From NCBI RefSeq assembly GCF_014287515.2, contig NZ_CP092473.1:298501-362500 (forward strand): a stretch of 64,000 nucleotides of DNA, written 5' to 3'. The stretch is from Roseburia rectibacter (GTDB lineage Bacteria; Bacillota; Clostridia; Lachnospirales; Lachnospiraceae). The first letter of the stretch is position 1; each line of letters opens with the position of its first letter. The notes beneath the pieces were generated by a model that was not told the origin of the DNA, did no database searches, and saw only the letters and a list, made by a program, of their open reading frames with translations. The position numbers and the translations under genes are program-made. This document shows, in pieces, positions 43,321-52,021 of this stretch.

Positions 43321-45352
43321 ACTTTATCTGAGGCTTGCATGGAGCAATCTGAAAAACAGCAGACAGTTTTATCTGCCGTATGTGATCGCTGGGATGCTGT
43401 CAGCCATGATGTTCTATACGATGTGTGCGATCCAGGGAAATGATGGACTTTCGAAAATGCGCGGGGGCAGCAGTGTCCAGATAGTTCTATATTTTGGTGT
43501 GGTCGTTGTCGGTGTGTTTGTCAGCATCTTTTTATTTTATACGAACAGTTTCATTATGAAACGCAGAAAAAAAGAACTTGGAGTTTATAATATTCTTGGT
43601 ATGGAAAAAATCCACGTTGCCAAAATTATGGCGTGGGAAACAGTATTTTCCTTTTTGATCGCAGTTGGCGGAGGTCTGATAACTGGAATCGTATTCCAAA
43701 AATTACTTACCATGTTTTTATACCGGCTGACCGGTCTTGAGGCGGCGATTCCATTTTATATTTCAGGATGGGGATGCCTTCATACCGCTGAGATGTTTGG
43801 TGCTATTTATGTGTGTATCCTTCTTTATAACCTGATGCAGATCCGGCTTTCGAATCCGGTAGAACTGCTTCACAGCGGAAACACTGGAGAACGTGAACCA
43901 AAAACAAAAATCATTCAGGCGGTTCTTGGAATTTTATGTATTGTAACCGGTTATTATATCGCGATTACAACGGATAATCCGGTAAAAGCGGTCAGTCTGT
44001 TTTTTGTGGCGGTTATGTTAGTTATTGTCGGAACCTATTTCCTTTTTAATGCCGGCAGTATTGCATTTTTAAAATTGCTGCGGGAAAATAAACGTTATTA
44101 TTATCAGACCAGACATTTTACAACGGTTTCCGGCATGATCTACCGGATGAAGCAGAATGCAGTGGGACTTGCCAATATCTGTATTTTATCTACAATGGTA
44201 CTTGTTGTGATCTCGATGACAGTGTGCATGTATGCAGGAATCGAAGATGAGTTGAAAACACAGTATCCGGCAGAGCTTGAACTGATATTTTATGATCCGG
44301 ATGGACAGCAGGATGCACAGACATTTAACCGGATGGCAGATGAAATTGAGCGTGTGATAAAAGAGAATGGAAGAGTTATCACAGGAAAACAGAAAGGAAG
44401 CTATGTAGGAACTGCGGTGGCGATGACCGGAAATAAAATTACGGCACTGGATCGATCTGCTATGGATTTTTCTAATATGTATGTACTGGAGATTATGACA
44501 AAAGACGGCTTTGAGGAATATATGCAGGAAACGATCCCGGATATACCGGATGGAAGTGTGGCAGTGATGATGGATTCTGTATATGAGCAGGATACGATCG
44601 TAATGGGAAATACAGAGTATCCTGTGGAACAGTCCATGAAATTTCCAATAAGAGATGCAGTGTCAGAATTTGTGGGTGGTTCGGTTATCCTTATCGTAAA
44701 AGACGAAAACGCGTTGGAGAATATGCGAAAGCAGCTTGCGGCTATGGAGACAGAAGCATATGGGGAAGAGCGGACTGTGGATCTTACTTATGTGATGAAC
44801 TTTGACATGAGCGGAACAGGAGAAGAAAAAATCGCCTGCGCCAATGCTGTGCGGGAGCGTGTCAGTGAATGGCAGAATGATGAGACGAATCCTAAGACCA
44901 TGCGATTGGACTGCAATGTAATATCGAGAGCAGAGGGACATATTGATTATGAGACGAGCAATGGCGGATTACTTTTCCTGGGGCTGTTTTTAGGAAGCAT
45001 GTTTTTAATGATCACAGTACTTATTATTTACTATAAACAGATATCAGAGGGCTATGAGGATAAAGAACGGTTTGCCATTATGGAAAAAGTCGGAATGAGC
45101 AACGAAGAGGTAAAAGCGACGATCCGTTCCCAGGTGCGTATGGTATTTTTCCTGCCACTTGCTACGGCGGCATGCCATCTTGCAGCCGCATATCCGATGC
45201 TGAAAAAACTGCTTGCTCTGGTGTCATTGTATAATGGAACTTTATTTGCATGGTGCTTAGCCGGTACGGTGCTGGTATTTGGTCTGATCTATCTGGCAGT
45301 TTTTATAATTACATCAAAAAGTTATTACAAAATTGTGGGAAATCAGGTATAA
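43313..45352 (+). CDS. bceB: ABC transporter permease (BceB-like, FtsX family)
   Basis: The 679-residue permease begins MNRLYLRLAWSNLKNSRQFY, the usual BceB start, and has about ten membrane helices. A large outer domain (about 310-535) lies between helices seven and eight, the drug-sensing domain of BceB. With BceA it frees lipid II-cycle targets from peptide antibiotics such as bacitracin. The actual drug here is unknown. ATG 43313 is chosen over GTG 43301 because it fits the family start. Confidence 0.9.
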   Translation: MNRLYLRLAWSNLKNSRQFYLPYVIAGMLSAMMFYTMCAIQGNDGLSKMRGGSSVQIVLYFGVVVVGVFVSIFLFYTNSFIMKRRKKELGVYNILGMEKIHVAKIMAWETVFSFLIAVGGGLITGIVFQKLLTMFLYRLTGLEAAIPFYISGWGCLHTAEMFGAIYVCILLYNLMQIRLSNPVELLHSGNTGEREPKTKIIQAVLGILCIVTGYYIAITTDNPVKAVSLFFVAVMLVIVGTYFLFNAGSIAFLKLLRENKRYYYQTRHFTTVSGMIYRMKQNAVGLANICILSTMVLVVISMTVCMYAGIEDELKTQYPAELELIFYDPDGQQDAQTFNRMADEIERVIKENGRVITGKQKGSYVGTAVAMTGNKITALDRSAMDFSNMYVLEIMTKDGFEEYMQETIPDIPDGSVAVMMDSVYEQDTIVMGNTEYPVEQSMKFPIRDAVSEFVGGSVILIVKDENALENMRKQLAAMETEAYGEERTVDLTYVMNFDMSGTGEEKIACANAVRERVSEWQNDETNPKTMRLDCNVISRAEGHIDYETSNGGLLFLGLFLGSMFLMITVLIIYYKQISEGYEDKERFAIMEKVGMSNEEVKATIRSQVRMVFFLPLATAACHLAAAYPMLKKLLALVSLYNGTLFAWCLAGTVLVFGLIYLAVFIITSKSYYKIVGNQV

Positions 45353-45391
45353 CTTATAAGTAAGAGAAAATTACAGAAAATGAGGATGATC

Positions 45392-46018
45392 ATGAAACAG
45401 GTAAAAAATATCATATTTGATGTGGGAGATGTCCTGCTTTCTTACCGGTGGAAATATATGCTGATGGATTACGGATTCACAGAGGAAGAGGCAGTGCGTA
45501 TTGGAACGGAAATGTTTGATGATCCGGAAGGATTGTGGGGACTGCTTGATCTTGGGACAGTTTCACAGCAGGAGATCATTGAACGTTATTGTAAAAAATA
45601 TCCAAAGGATGAAAAAGTGATCCGCTGGTTTATCGGACATGGAGAGTATATGCCTGTGGCAAGGCCGAAAGTCTGGGAACTTGTGCACAAACTTAAAGAA
45701 CAGGGATATAAAGTGTATCTGTTATCGAATTATTCAGAGGAATTATTTAAAAAACACACAGAATATGCAGATTTCATGAATGATATTGATGGACTGATCG
45801 TTTCCTATATGATTCACAAGGCAAAACCGGACCGTGCAATTTATGAGGCACTCTGTGAAAAATACAGATTAGAACCATCAGAATGTCTGTTTTTTGATGA
45901 CCGTCTGGAAAATGTGCAGGCAGCAGTAAACTACGGTATGCAGGCAAAGCGGGTGTTGTCAAAAGAGGGACTTGTGGAGGATCTGGAAAAAATAGTACAG
46001 GGATGTGAGATCTTTTAG
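45392..46018 (+). CDS. HAD-superfamily hydrolase (YihX-like)
   Basis: The 208-residue protein begins VKNIIFDVGDVLLSYRW, with the HAD nucleophile Asp and the FDxGxVL form of the IA v3 subgroup (YihX, epoxide-hydrolase N-domain type). Motif II is VYLLSNYS, motif III Lys in HKAKPDRAIYE and motif IV CLFFDDRLENV. It is likely a phosphatase for small sugar phosphates or nucleotides. ATG 45392 follows GAGGATG. Confidence 0.88.
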   Translation: MKQVKNIIFDVGDVLLSYRWKYMLMDYGFTEEEAVRIGTEMFDDPEGLWGLLDLGTVSQQEIIERYCKKYPKDEKVIRWFIGHGEYMPVARPKVWELVHKLKEQGYKVYLLSNYSEELFKKHTEYADFMNDIDGLIVSYMIHKAKPDRAIYEALCEKYRLEPSECLFFDDRLENVQAAVNYGMQAKRVLSKEGLVEDLEKIVQGCEIF

Positions 46019-46024
46019 TATCAA

Positions 46025-46065
46025 AAAAGCTGTGAAATGCACAAAATAAGCACTTCACAGCTTTT
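46025..46065. terminator. Bidirectional terminator between the HAD gene and tRNA-Gly
   Basis: Arms 46025-46040 and 46050-46065 pair over 16 bases with one G-U pair. T runs follow on both strands (TTTT, TTTTTT). Confidence 0.9.
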
Positions 46066-46069
46066 ATTA

Positions 46070-46140
46070 AGCAGACAACGGGAATCGAACCCGCCTCCTC
46101 AGCTTGGGAAGCTGATATACTACCGATGTACTATGTCTGC
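46070..46140 (-). tRNA. tRNA-Gly, anticodon CCC
   Basis: The 71-base gene folds as a full cloverleaf: acceptor GCAGACA/TGTCTGC, D-stem GTAC/GTAT, anticodon stem TCAGC/GCTGA with loop TTCCCAA (anticodon CCC), and T-arm GCGGG-TTCGATT-CCCGT. CCA is not encoded. A promoter lies upstream and the terminator downstream, so it is transcribed alone. Confidence 0.95.
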
Positions 46141-46163
46141 CCATAATGAAATAACTACTAATT

Positions 46164-46214
46164 ATTATAGCAAAACGAAAAAAGATTGCAACCGTTTTTT
46201 CGGCGGTGTAAACT
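46164..46214. promoter_or_regulatory. Divergent promoters sharing one palindromic -35 box
   Basis: TTGCAA (46186-46191) reads the same on both strands. Plus: 17 bases to TAAACT (46209-46214) for the LD-carboxypeptidase gene. Minus: 16 bases to TATAAT (46169-46164) for tRNA-Gly. Only one polymerase can bind the box at a time. Confidence 0.7.
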
Positions 46215-46247
46215 GAGAAAAAAGAAATTGGAGGATACGATAACAAT

Positions 46248-47351
46248 ATGAAATATCCAGAATTTTTACCGGAAAACGGAACGATTGGCTTTGTGGCACC
46301 GTCTTTTGGATGCAGCATAGAGCCGTATTATACAGCATTTTTGAATGCGCAGAAAAAATTTGCCGAAATGGGGCATAAATCAGATCTTGGACCAAACTGT
46401 TATGCATCAGATGGAATCGGTATCAGCAATACACCGGAGGCATGCGGGGCGGAGTTGACCGAATATTACTGCAGTGATAAAAATGATATTTTAATCTCCT
46501 GCGGCGGTGGAGAGCTGATGTGTGAGATTTTAGATAAGGTTGATTTTGACAAGATCAGGAAGGCAAAACCAAAGTGGTATATGGGATTTTCAGACAATAC
46601 CAATATGACATTCCTGCTTACGACATTGTGTGATACTGCATCGGTGTACGGACCGTGTGCGGCAGCTTTTGGCATGGAGCCATGGCATGAAAATCTGTGG
46701 GATGCTTATCATCTTCTGCGCGGACAGCAAAACAGTGTACATGGTTACGCATTGTGGGAAAAAGACAGCAAAAAAGACGAGGAGCATCCGCTTGAAGCGT
46801 ATAATGTGACAGAAGAGAAGAGACTTATGGTATATCTGCCACAGGAACAGAATTTGGAACATAATGCTGCACAGACGGGCGGCAAATCAAAAATCGAGGT
46901 GCATCCTGCAGAAAATCTGCAGAAGAAGATAAACATGCAGGGAAGACTGCTTGGTGGCTGTATGGACTGTCTGGTCAATCTGCTCGGAACAGAATTTGAT
47001 AAGGTAAAGGAATTTACAGAGAAATATCAGGATGATGGGATCATCTGGTTTTTGGAATCCTGTGATCTGAACGTGATGTCTATCCGCAGAGCGGTCTGGC
47101 AGATGAAACATGCCGGATGGTTTTCGCATGTAAAGGGATTTCTGATCGGAAGACCGGCGGTATTTGGACAGGAAATGATGGGATTAGACCAGTATCATGC
47201 AGTTACAGATCTGCTTGCGGAATATCAGGTACCGATCATTATGGATGCAGATATCGGACATATTCCACCAATGATGCCGCTTGTCTGCGGCAGTTATGCA
47301 GATGTCAGCATCATTGGAAATCAGTTAAATGTAAATATGACGTGGAAATAA
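46248..47351 (+). CDS. LD-carboxypeptidase family protein (peptidase S66)
   Basis: The 367-residue protein has the S66 fold: GTIGFVAPSFGCSIEP at the start, ILISCGGGELMCEIL, the nucleophile Ser in YMGFSDNTNMTF, the catalytic Glu in WFLESCDLN and His in ADIGHIPPMMPL. S66 enzymes trim the last D-Ala of peptidoglycan tetrapeptides (LdcA) or detoxify microcin-like adducts (MccF). The length fits either, so the substrate is open. The convergent gene follows only 9 bases after the stop. Confidence 0.9.
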   Translation: MKYPEFLPENGTIGFVAPSFGCSIEPYYTAFLNAQKKFAEMGHKSDLGPNCYASDGIGISNTPEACGAELTEYYCSDKNDILISCGGGELMCEILDKVDFDKIRKAKPKWYMGFSDNTNMTFLLTTLCDTASVYGPCAAAFGMEPWHENLWDAYHLLRGQQNSVHGYALWEKDSKKDEEHPLEAYNVTEEKRLMVYLPQEQNLEHNAAQTGGKSKIEVHPAENLQKKINMQGRLLGGCMDCLVNLLGTEFDKVKEFTEKYQDDGIIWFLESCDLNVMSIRRAVWQMKHAGWFSHVKGFLIGRPAVFGQEMMGLDQYHAVTDLLAEYQVPIIMDADIGHIPPMMPLVCGSYADVSIIGNQLNVNMTWK

Positions 47352-47360
47352 AAAGAATCG

Positions 47361-48080
47361 TTATAATATGACATTTACATTTTTGCCTATGCCTGTGTTC
47401 AGTAATGTATTCAGATCAGCAGTTACCGATGTGACAGATGCAATATTCAGAGCATTTGTGGCAGTCGTACCGGTATCTGCGGAGCTAGTGTTATCTGTGG
47501 AAACAGAAGATGATGCCTGATTTCTGGCATTGCGCTTTGCAAGTGCATCATTGTATTCGATCTGTGTTAGGATATTGCTTCTGTTTTCAAGGCGTCTGGC
47601 ATAGGAATTAACACGCTGCATATATTCGGAATCTGAGGAAAACAGAGATTCAAACTTTGAAATATCGGCAGAGCCAAAAAGGGAGCTGCGGGATTCAAGT
47701 GTTCCGTTATCTTTTACGGTAATACCGATCTTATCGAGCTGGTCAGCGTATTCAGCGGTAATATTTTTCAGACTTTTCTGTGTGTTTTTGATGGTACGGT
47801 CGTCTGAATTACCGGAAGAATTAAGAATATTATTATAAGTGCTGATAAATGCGGAAACATTGTTTCTTATATTTGCAGCGTTATCGTCATCATATGTAAA
47901 TGAGCCAAGGGAACGTACTGCACGGCGCAGTGCATGTGCATCGGCACCTGTCAGTGTGGAGTTGGACAGGTTGCTGCGTGAAGTAGTGGTACGTGCATCA
48001 GCATTTGAAGCATAAAAACGGCGCATATAATAAGACGTACCAAGTGTTGTTCCGGCTCCGACATAAGCGGTATTGGACAT
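47361..48080 (-). CDS. FliD-like protein, probable late flagellar gene
   Basis: The 239-residue Ser/Thr/Asn-rich protein has no signal peptide. The stretch FISTYNNILNSSGN resembles FliD proteins, and ITVKDNGTLE, with FESLFSS shortly after it, matches the common C-terminal FliD pattern (LGI....DG.L.......F...L). It lacks the large outer domain, so it is a short form or a paralog. ATG 48080 has AAGGAGG at 48095-48089. A sigma-28 type promoter with 16-base spacing lies upstream, which supports a filament-related role. I do not recognise a named family. Confidence 0.7.
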   Translation of the reverse strand: MSNTAYVGAGTTLGTSYYMRRFYASNADARTTTSRSNLSNSTLTGADAHALRRAVRSLGSFTYDDDNAANIRNNVSAFISTYNNILNSSGNSDDRTIKNTQKSLKNITAEYADQLDKIGITVKDNGTLESRSSLFGSADISKFESLFSSDSEYMQRVNSYARRLENRSNILTQIEYNDALAKRNARNQASSSVSTDNTSSADTGTTATNALNIASVTSVTADLNTLLNTGIGKNVNVIL

Positions 48081-48113
48081 AGGACAGCCCTCCTTAAAAA
48101 TCATCTGATATAT

Positions 48114-48140
48114 GTTTCGGTCGAAAAGCGTAGATAATTA
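48114..48140 (-). promoter_or_regulatory. Sigma-28 type promoter of the FliD-like gene
   Basis: On the minus strand TAAT (48140-48137), 16 bases, CCGAAAC (48120-48114), followed by ATATATCAG. Spacing and downstream bases match the other two promoters of this kind in the window; the -10 has two changes. Confidence 0.6.
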
Positions 48141-48149
48141 ACCGTGGCA

Positions 48150-48178
48150 TTGAAAAATTATTTGCGATATACTACTAT
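48150..48178 (+). promoter_or_regulatory. Promoter of the NfeD gene
   Basis: TTGAAA (48150-48155), 17 bases, TACTAT (48173-48178), just divergent from the sigma-28 type promoter. Confidence 0.6.
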
Positions 48179-48216
48179 AGAAACAGCAGAAATTTTATGA
48201 CAGGAGGAAGAAAATT

Positions 48217-48690
48217 ATGGAGATAATGGTTTGGCTGGCATTGATCGTATTTTTTGTGGTATTAGAGATCGCTACCGTTGGACTGACTTCAATCTGGCTG
48301 GCAGGAGGAAGCCTTGCAGGATTAATCTGTGCAGCATTTGGAATGGGGATTGTGGGACAGATCATCGTATTTGCAGTGGTATCATTTGTACTGCTTTATT
48401 TTACAAGACCATGGGCACTGAAATATTTGAAACCGCATCTGGTCAGGACAAATTATGAGGAGGCAGTCGGGAAAAATGTCTGTGTTACGGAACAGATCAA
48501 TAATGTAAAAGGAACCGGAACGGCTGTTATGAATGGACTGGAATGGACTGCCCGTTCGGTGGATGATGACAAAATCTTTGAACCGGGAGAGATCGTTACG
48601 GTAAAAGAAATCAAAGGTGTCACTCTCTATGTGACGGAGAGTAATGAGATGCCTAAAATGCAGAAAAGTGAAAAAAAAGAGGAATTATAA
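48217..48690 (+). CDS. NfeD family membrane protein
   Basis: The 157-residue protein has three or four membrane helices (1-70) and a C-terminal OB-fold (GKNVCVTEQINNVKGTGTAV, FEPGEIVTVKEIKGVTLYV) as in short NfeD proteins. NfeD usually works with a stomatin/SPFH partner. Here the SPFH gene lies 6 kb away at 54597. ATG 48217 follows AGGAGGAAG. Confidence 0.88.
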   Translation: MEIMVWLALIVFFVVLEIATVGLTSIWLAGGSLAGLICAAFGMGIVGQIIVFAVVSFVLLYFTRPWALKYLKPHLVRTNYEEAVGKNVCVTEQINNVKGTGTAVMNGLEWTARSVDDDKIFEPGEIVTVKEIKGVTLYVTESNEMPKMQKSEKKEEL

Positions 48691-48756
48691 ACATAGAAAT
48701 AGAAAATGGACAGGATGATAAAGACCTGTTGCCTGGGACATAGAATGGAGACAGAA

Positions 48757-49608
48757 ATGAAGCTTGGAATGGTATTTGAAGGTGGTGCAAACCGCACCGT
48801 TTTTTCCTGCGGAGTAATGGATAAATTTTTAGAAGAAGATATTATGCCGGATTATTATATCGGTGTTTCCGCAGGAATGGCGTATGGATTGTCATATCTT
48901 TCAGGGCAGAAAGGGCGCAATCTTGAACTGATGGAAAAATATATGGCAGATAAGCGCTATATGGGAATGCGCCATCTGTTAAACCGCAAGGAACATGCGT
49001 ATTACAATACAAAATTTGTATTTGAGGAAGTACCAAATGAACTGCTTCCTTTTGATTATGATGCGCTGGCACGTTTTCCGGGAGAGATTGAGGCAGCAGT
49101 CACAAATATTCATACAGGCAAAGCAGAATATATGGAAGTGCCGCGTGGAAAAGATATGAGAGATCTTCTGGTTGCGACCTGTTCACTGCCGATCCTGTTC
49201 CAGCCGGTAAAACTCGGCAGACATTATTATTTAGACGGTGGACTTGCAGATTCCATTCCGTATGAGCATGCCTTAGAAAAAGGATGTGAGAAAATCGTTG
49301 TGGTTCTTACGAGAGAACGCGGATATGTAAAGAAAAAAGAAAAAGCTGCGGGAGTCATGAACCGTCTGTATCAGCGTTATCCGAAAATTGTGGAAGATAT
49401 GAAACTGCGTGCGGAGCGTTATAACGCCTCCATGGAGAAACTGATGCAGCTGGAAAAAGAGGGAAAAGTATTTGTGATCGCTCCGGAATCGACTTATGGA
49501 GTCGGCAGGACGGAGACAGATACCGTAAAGTTACGCAGACTTTATGATGAAGGATACCGTATTGCTACGGAACAGACAGACTCCCTTTACGCCTATCTGA
49601 ATAAATAA
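48757..49608 (+). CDS. Patatin-like phospholipase
   Basis: The 283-residue acyl hydrolase shows the oxyanion loop FEGGANRTVF, nucleophile elbow IGVSAGMAYG and catalytic Asp in YLDGGLADSIPYE, in the order found in YjjU-type patatins. It should split phospholipids or acyl esters. ATG 48757 has GGAG upstream; the longer frame starts without a site. Confidence 0.88.
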   Translation: MKLGMVFEGGANRTVFSCGVMDKFLEEDIMPDYYIGVSAGMAYGLSYLSGQKGRNLELMEKYMADKRYMGMRHLLNRKEHAYYNTKFVFEEVPNELLPFDYDALARFPGEIEAAVTNIHTGKAEYMEVPRGKDMRDLLVATCSLPILFQPVKLGRHYYLDGGLADSIPYEHALEKGCEKIVVVLTRERGYVKKKEKAAGVMNRLYQRYPKIVEDMKLRAERYNASMEKLMQLEKEGKVFVIAPESTYGVGRTETDTVKLRRLYDEGYRIATEQTDSLYAYLNK

Positions 49609-49625
49609 TGCAAAGGAGAAAAAAG

Positions 49626-50570
49626 ATGAACATTGTATTTCTGGACGCAAAGACGATCGGGGAAGACATTGATCTCTCTGGATATGACAGACTTGGAACT
49701 GTTGTAAAATATGGATTTTCCACAGCCGAGGAGGCAAGAGAGCGCACAAAAGATGCGGATGTGGTAATTGTGAATAAAGTGCAGATCAATGAGGCGTCGA
49801 TCGGTGAGGCAGAACATTTAAAACTGGTCTGTGTCACCGCAACCGGAACAAACAATCTGGATAAGACATATCTGGATGAACATGGCATTGCATGGAGAAA
49901 TGTTGCCGGATATTCCACGGAAACTGTAGCGCAGCACACATTTGCCCTGTTATTTTATCTCTGGGAAAAATTAAGATACTATGATGATTATGTCAAATCA
50001 GAAAAATATGCCGGAGATATCACATTTACTCATTTTGACAACGTATTCCATGACTTGAATGGCAAGACCTGGGGAATCATCGGACTTGGCGCGATCGGAC
50101 GCAGAGTTGCTGATATTGCAAAAATGTTTGGCTGTCATGTGATCTATTATTCCACGACCGGAAAGAATAACCAGCCGGGGTATGAGCGTGTAGAGTTTGA
50201 GGAACTGCTTGCAAAATCAGATATTATATCGGTACATGCACCGCTGACGGAACAGACAGAGGAATTAATGAATGCAGCGGCATTTTCAAAAATGAAACCA
50301 TCTGCCATCTTCTTAAATCTTGGAAGGGGACCGATCGTGGTTGAGAAAGATCTAGCAGATGCACTGGAAAATAAAACGATCGCAGGAGCAGGACTTGACG
50401 TGCTTACCGTAGAGCCGATGAGTGCAGAAAATCCATTAAAACGGATCAAAGACAGTAACCGCCTGATCATCACACCTCATATTGCATGGGCAAGCCTTGA
50501 GGCACGTACCAGACTGATGAAGATCATTGAAGGTCAGATCCGTGATTTCTTCGGTGAAGATAATAAATAA
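49626..50570 (+). CDS. D-2-hydroxyacid dehydrogenase (hydroxypyruvate reductase/lactate type)
   Basis: The 314-residue enzyme reduces 2-oxoacids with NAD(P)H. The nucleotide site is WGIIGLGAIGRRVADIAKMF. The catalytic Arg is in LNLGRGPIVVEKDLADAL, Glu in LDVLTVEPMSAENP and His in LIITPHIAWAS. It is closest to the glycerate dehydrogenase group (NAGVxxTGTNxxD-like segment: VTATGTNNLDKTYL). ATG 49626 follows AAAGGAG. It may be co-transcribed with the patatin gene. Confidence 0.9.
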   Translation: MNIVFLDAKTIGEDIDLSGYDRLGTVVKYGFSTAEEARERTKDADVVIVNKVQINEASIGEAEHLKLVCVTATGTNNLDKTYLDEHGIAWRNVAGYSTETVAQHTFALLFYLWEKLRYYDDYVKSEKYAGDITFTHFDNVFHDLNGKTWGIIGLGAIGRRVADIAKMFGCHVIYYSTTGKNNQPGYERVEFEELLAKSDIISVHAPLTEQTEELMNAAAFSKMKPSAIFLNLGRGPIVVEKDLADALENKTIAGAGLDVLTVEPMSAENPLKRIKDSNRLIITPHIAWASLEARTRLMKIIEGQIRDFFGEDNK

Positions 50571-50610
50571 AAGAAAAGGTACGATTTGTGAACCATCAGT
50601 CGTCATGAAT

Positions 50611-50642
50611 AAAAATACCGCGCAGATCTGCGCGGTATTTTT
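50611..50642. terminator. Bidirectional terminator, perfect palindrome
   Basis: The 32 bases form a perfect inverted repeat centred on AGATCT with A/T runs on both ends, between convergent genes. Confidence 0.9.
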
Positions 50643-50717
50643 ATTCAAAGATTTTGTCAGCTCCGAAAGACTTTTAAAAATTGAACTGGAAAATTGCACG
50701 GTCACTACTTCTGGCAT

Positions 50718-51686
50718 TCAGCTTGGAATCGTTGAACTTAATCCGCTGTGGAAAGAAAGATTTCCATATCCTTCTAAGAATTTCTGTATGACGGCATCCT
50801 GCTTTGCTGAATCGGCACCGGCATGAAGTGCAGTGTGCAGTGAGAGGATGCGGGACAGATACAGTTTTTTGGATCGGTTATATAAATCAAAGAAGCTCTC
50901 ATGGGAAATAAGGGAAGAATCCCATGGGTTTGTCCATTTCGCATGTCTCAGATTGAACGGATCTGTGCGGAAAAATAAAGTGTCGCTTGGAATCAGCGGT
51001 GAAAATAAAGGATATCCGAGACAGATCCGTTCGGTCAGCCGGACAATGGCTTTTTTCTTACCGGAGTCGTCGTGCATGAGCCACAGACCAAACTGCATAG
51101 AAAAAATGGCAAGATACATGGTGTATTTGCGGAATTTGACATCCGGGAAAGCATAACGGTAAGCGTAATAGAGCATACTTGCAATAACATACTTCTGGCG
51201 GTGTGTCAGCCGGATCGTGTCCTCCGGATGGAAATTACATGGCTGACGGTGCAGTTTCATGTCGAGCAGTGCAGTATCAATATCCGTTTCCAGATAGGCA
51301 TGCCTTGAAAAATATGCTTTTTCCTTTTTATCTTTAAAATGCGTCATAGCATAAATATATGGATGACATATCGTATCTAAGGTATAGTGTCCGAGAAAAC
51401 CCATCAGGTAGGCTTCTGCGATATTAAGATCTGTGCAGGACGAAAACTGGCTGCGACTTTCAATCAGACCCTGGAAAAAAGCACCGGTTTCGAGGACATG
51501 GGCAAGTGCACCGATATTATGACCTTCCAGTACATAAGAAGGAAGGTAATAAAAGAAAATATCAGGTCCCTGAAGTCCAAGACCATAAGCAGCACGATTA
51601 TAATAAAGATTCTTTTTTAAAGAATTATTTTTCAGGTTATGATAAACCTCTCTTCCGAATATATAATGGGTAACATATCCAGGCAT
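50718..51686 (-). CDS. Zinc-dependent phospholipase C-like protein
   Basis: The 322-residue protein begins MPGYVTHYIFGREVYHNL and contains GLQGPDIFFYYLP, HVLETGAFFQGLI and LMGFLGHYTLDTICHPYIY, whose His and Asp residues fit the zinc-binding pattern of the PF00882 (phospholipase C/S1-P1 nuclease-like) family. No signal peptide is seen. It is common in clostridia, role unknown. Start ATG 51686 has AAAGGAG. The longer frame is rejected. Confidence 0.82.
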   Translation of the reverse strand: MPGYVTHYIFGREVYHNLKNNSLKKNLYYNRAAYGLGLQGPDIFFYYLPSYVLEGHNIGALAHVLETGAFFQGLIESRSQFSSCTDLNIAEAYLMGFLGHYTLDTICHPYIYAMTHFKDKKEKAYFSRHAYLETDIDTALLDMKLHRQPCNFHPEDTIRLTHRQKYVIASMLYYAYRYAFPDVKFRKYTMYLAIFSMQFGLWLMHDDSGKKKAIVRLTERICLGYPLFSPLIPSDTLFFRTDPFNLRHAKWTNPWDSSLISHESFFDLYNRSKKLYLSRILSLHTALHAGADSAKQDAVIQKFLEGYGNLSFHSGLSSTIPS

Positions 51687-51723
51687 GATCAAAAATCTCC
51701 TTTCCATGAAATAAACCACCGTT

Positions 51724-51752
51724 ATTATAACCAGTTTGGAAAGAACTGTTAA
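51724..51752 (-). promoter_or_regulatory. Promoter of the PLC-like gene
   Basis: On the minus strand TTAACA (51752-51747), 17 bases, TATAAT (51729-51724). Confidence 0.7.
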
Positions 51753-51793
51753 GCATAGCCGGAAAGATTTAAGAAAAAAGTAATAATCGTTGA

Positions 51794-51821
51794 TTGACAA
51801 ATTCATTTAAAATAATATAAT
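51794..51821 (+). promoter_or_regulatory. Promoter of the radical SAM gene
   Basis: TTGACA (51794-51799), 16 bases, TATAAT (51816-51821). Both boxes are consensus. The leader to ATG 52022 is about 195 bases. Confidence 0.75.
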
Positions 51822-52021
51822 GTTACGTAGTTATTAATACTATGTAATGTAGTATCAATACTATGCAAATATTATCTGATGTAGTCGGAAAATAGACAAA
51901 ATTGCAAATTTGTATATTAGATGGCTACATTGAAAAGTCATTGCATATTTAAAAAAGAGTGTATTTTTTTTATACTTGCATCTAGTAAGAGAATGTGAAA
52001 AAGATAACGGAGGTCGGAGTT

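Larger units (their letters stand above)
51687..52021. other. Intergenic region with divergent promoters and a long leader
   Basis: The 335-base stretch holds the two divergent promoters and an AT-rich leader. In 51822-51880 the motif AATACTATG occurs twice with GTAGTAT between them, so that two different hairpins could form but not at once. No gene is seen. Confidence 0.6.

Noticed and set aside
50611..50642. Perfect palindrome as a regulator site
   Set aside because: Position between convergent genes and A/T runs on both ends fit a bidirectional terminator better.
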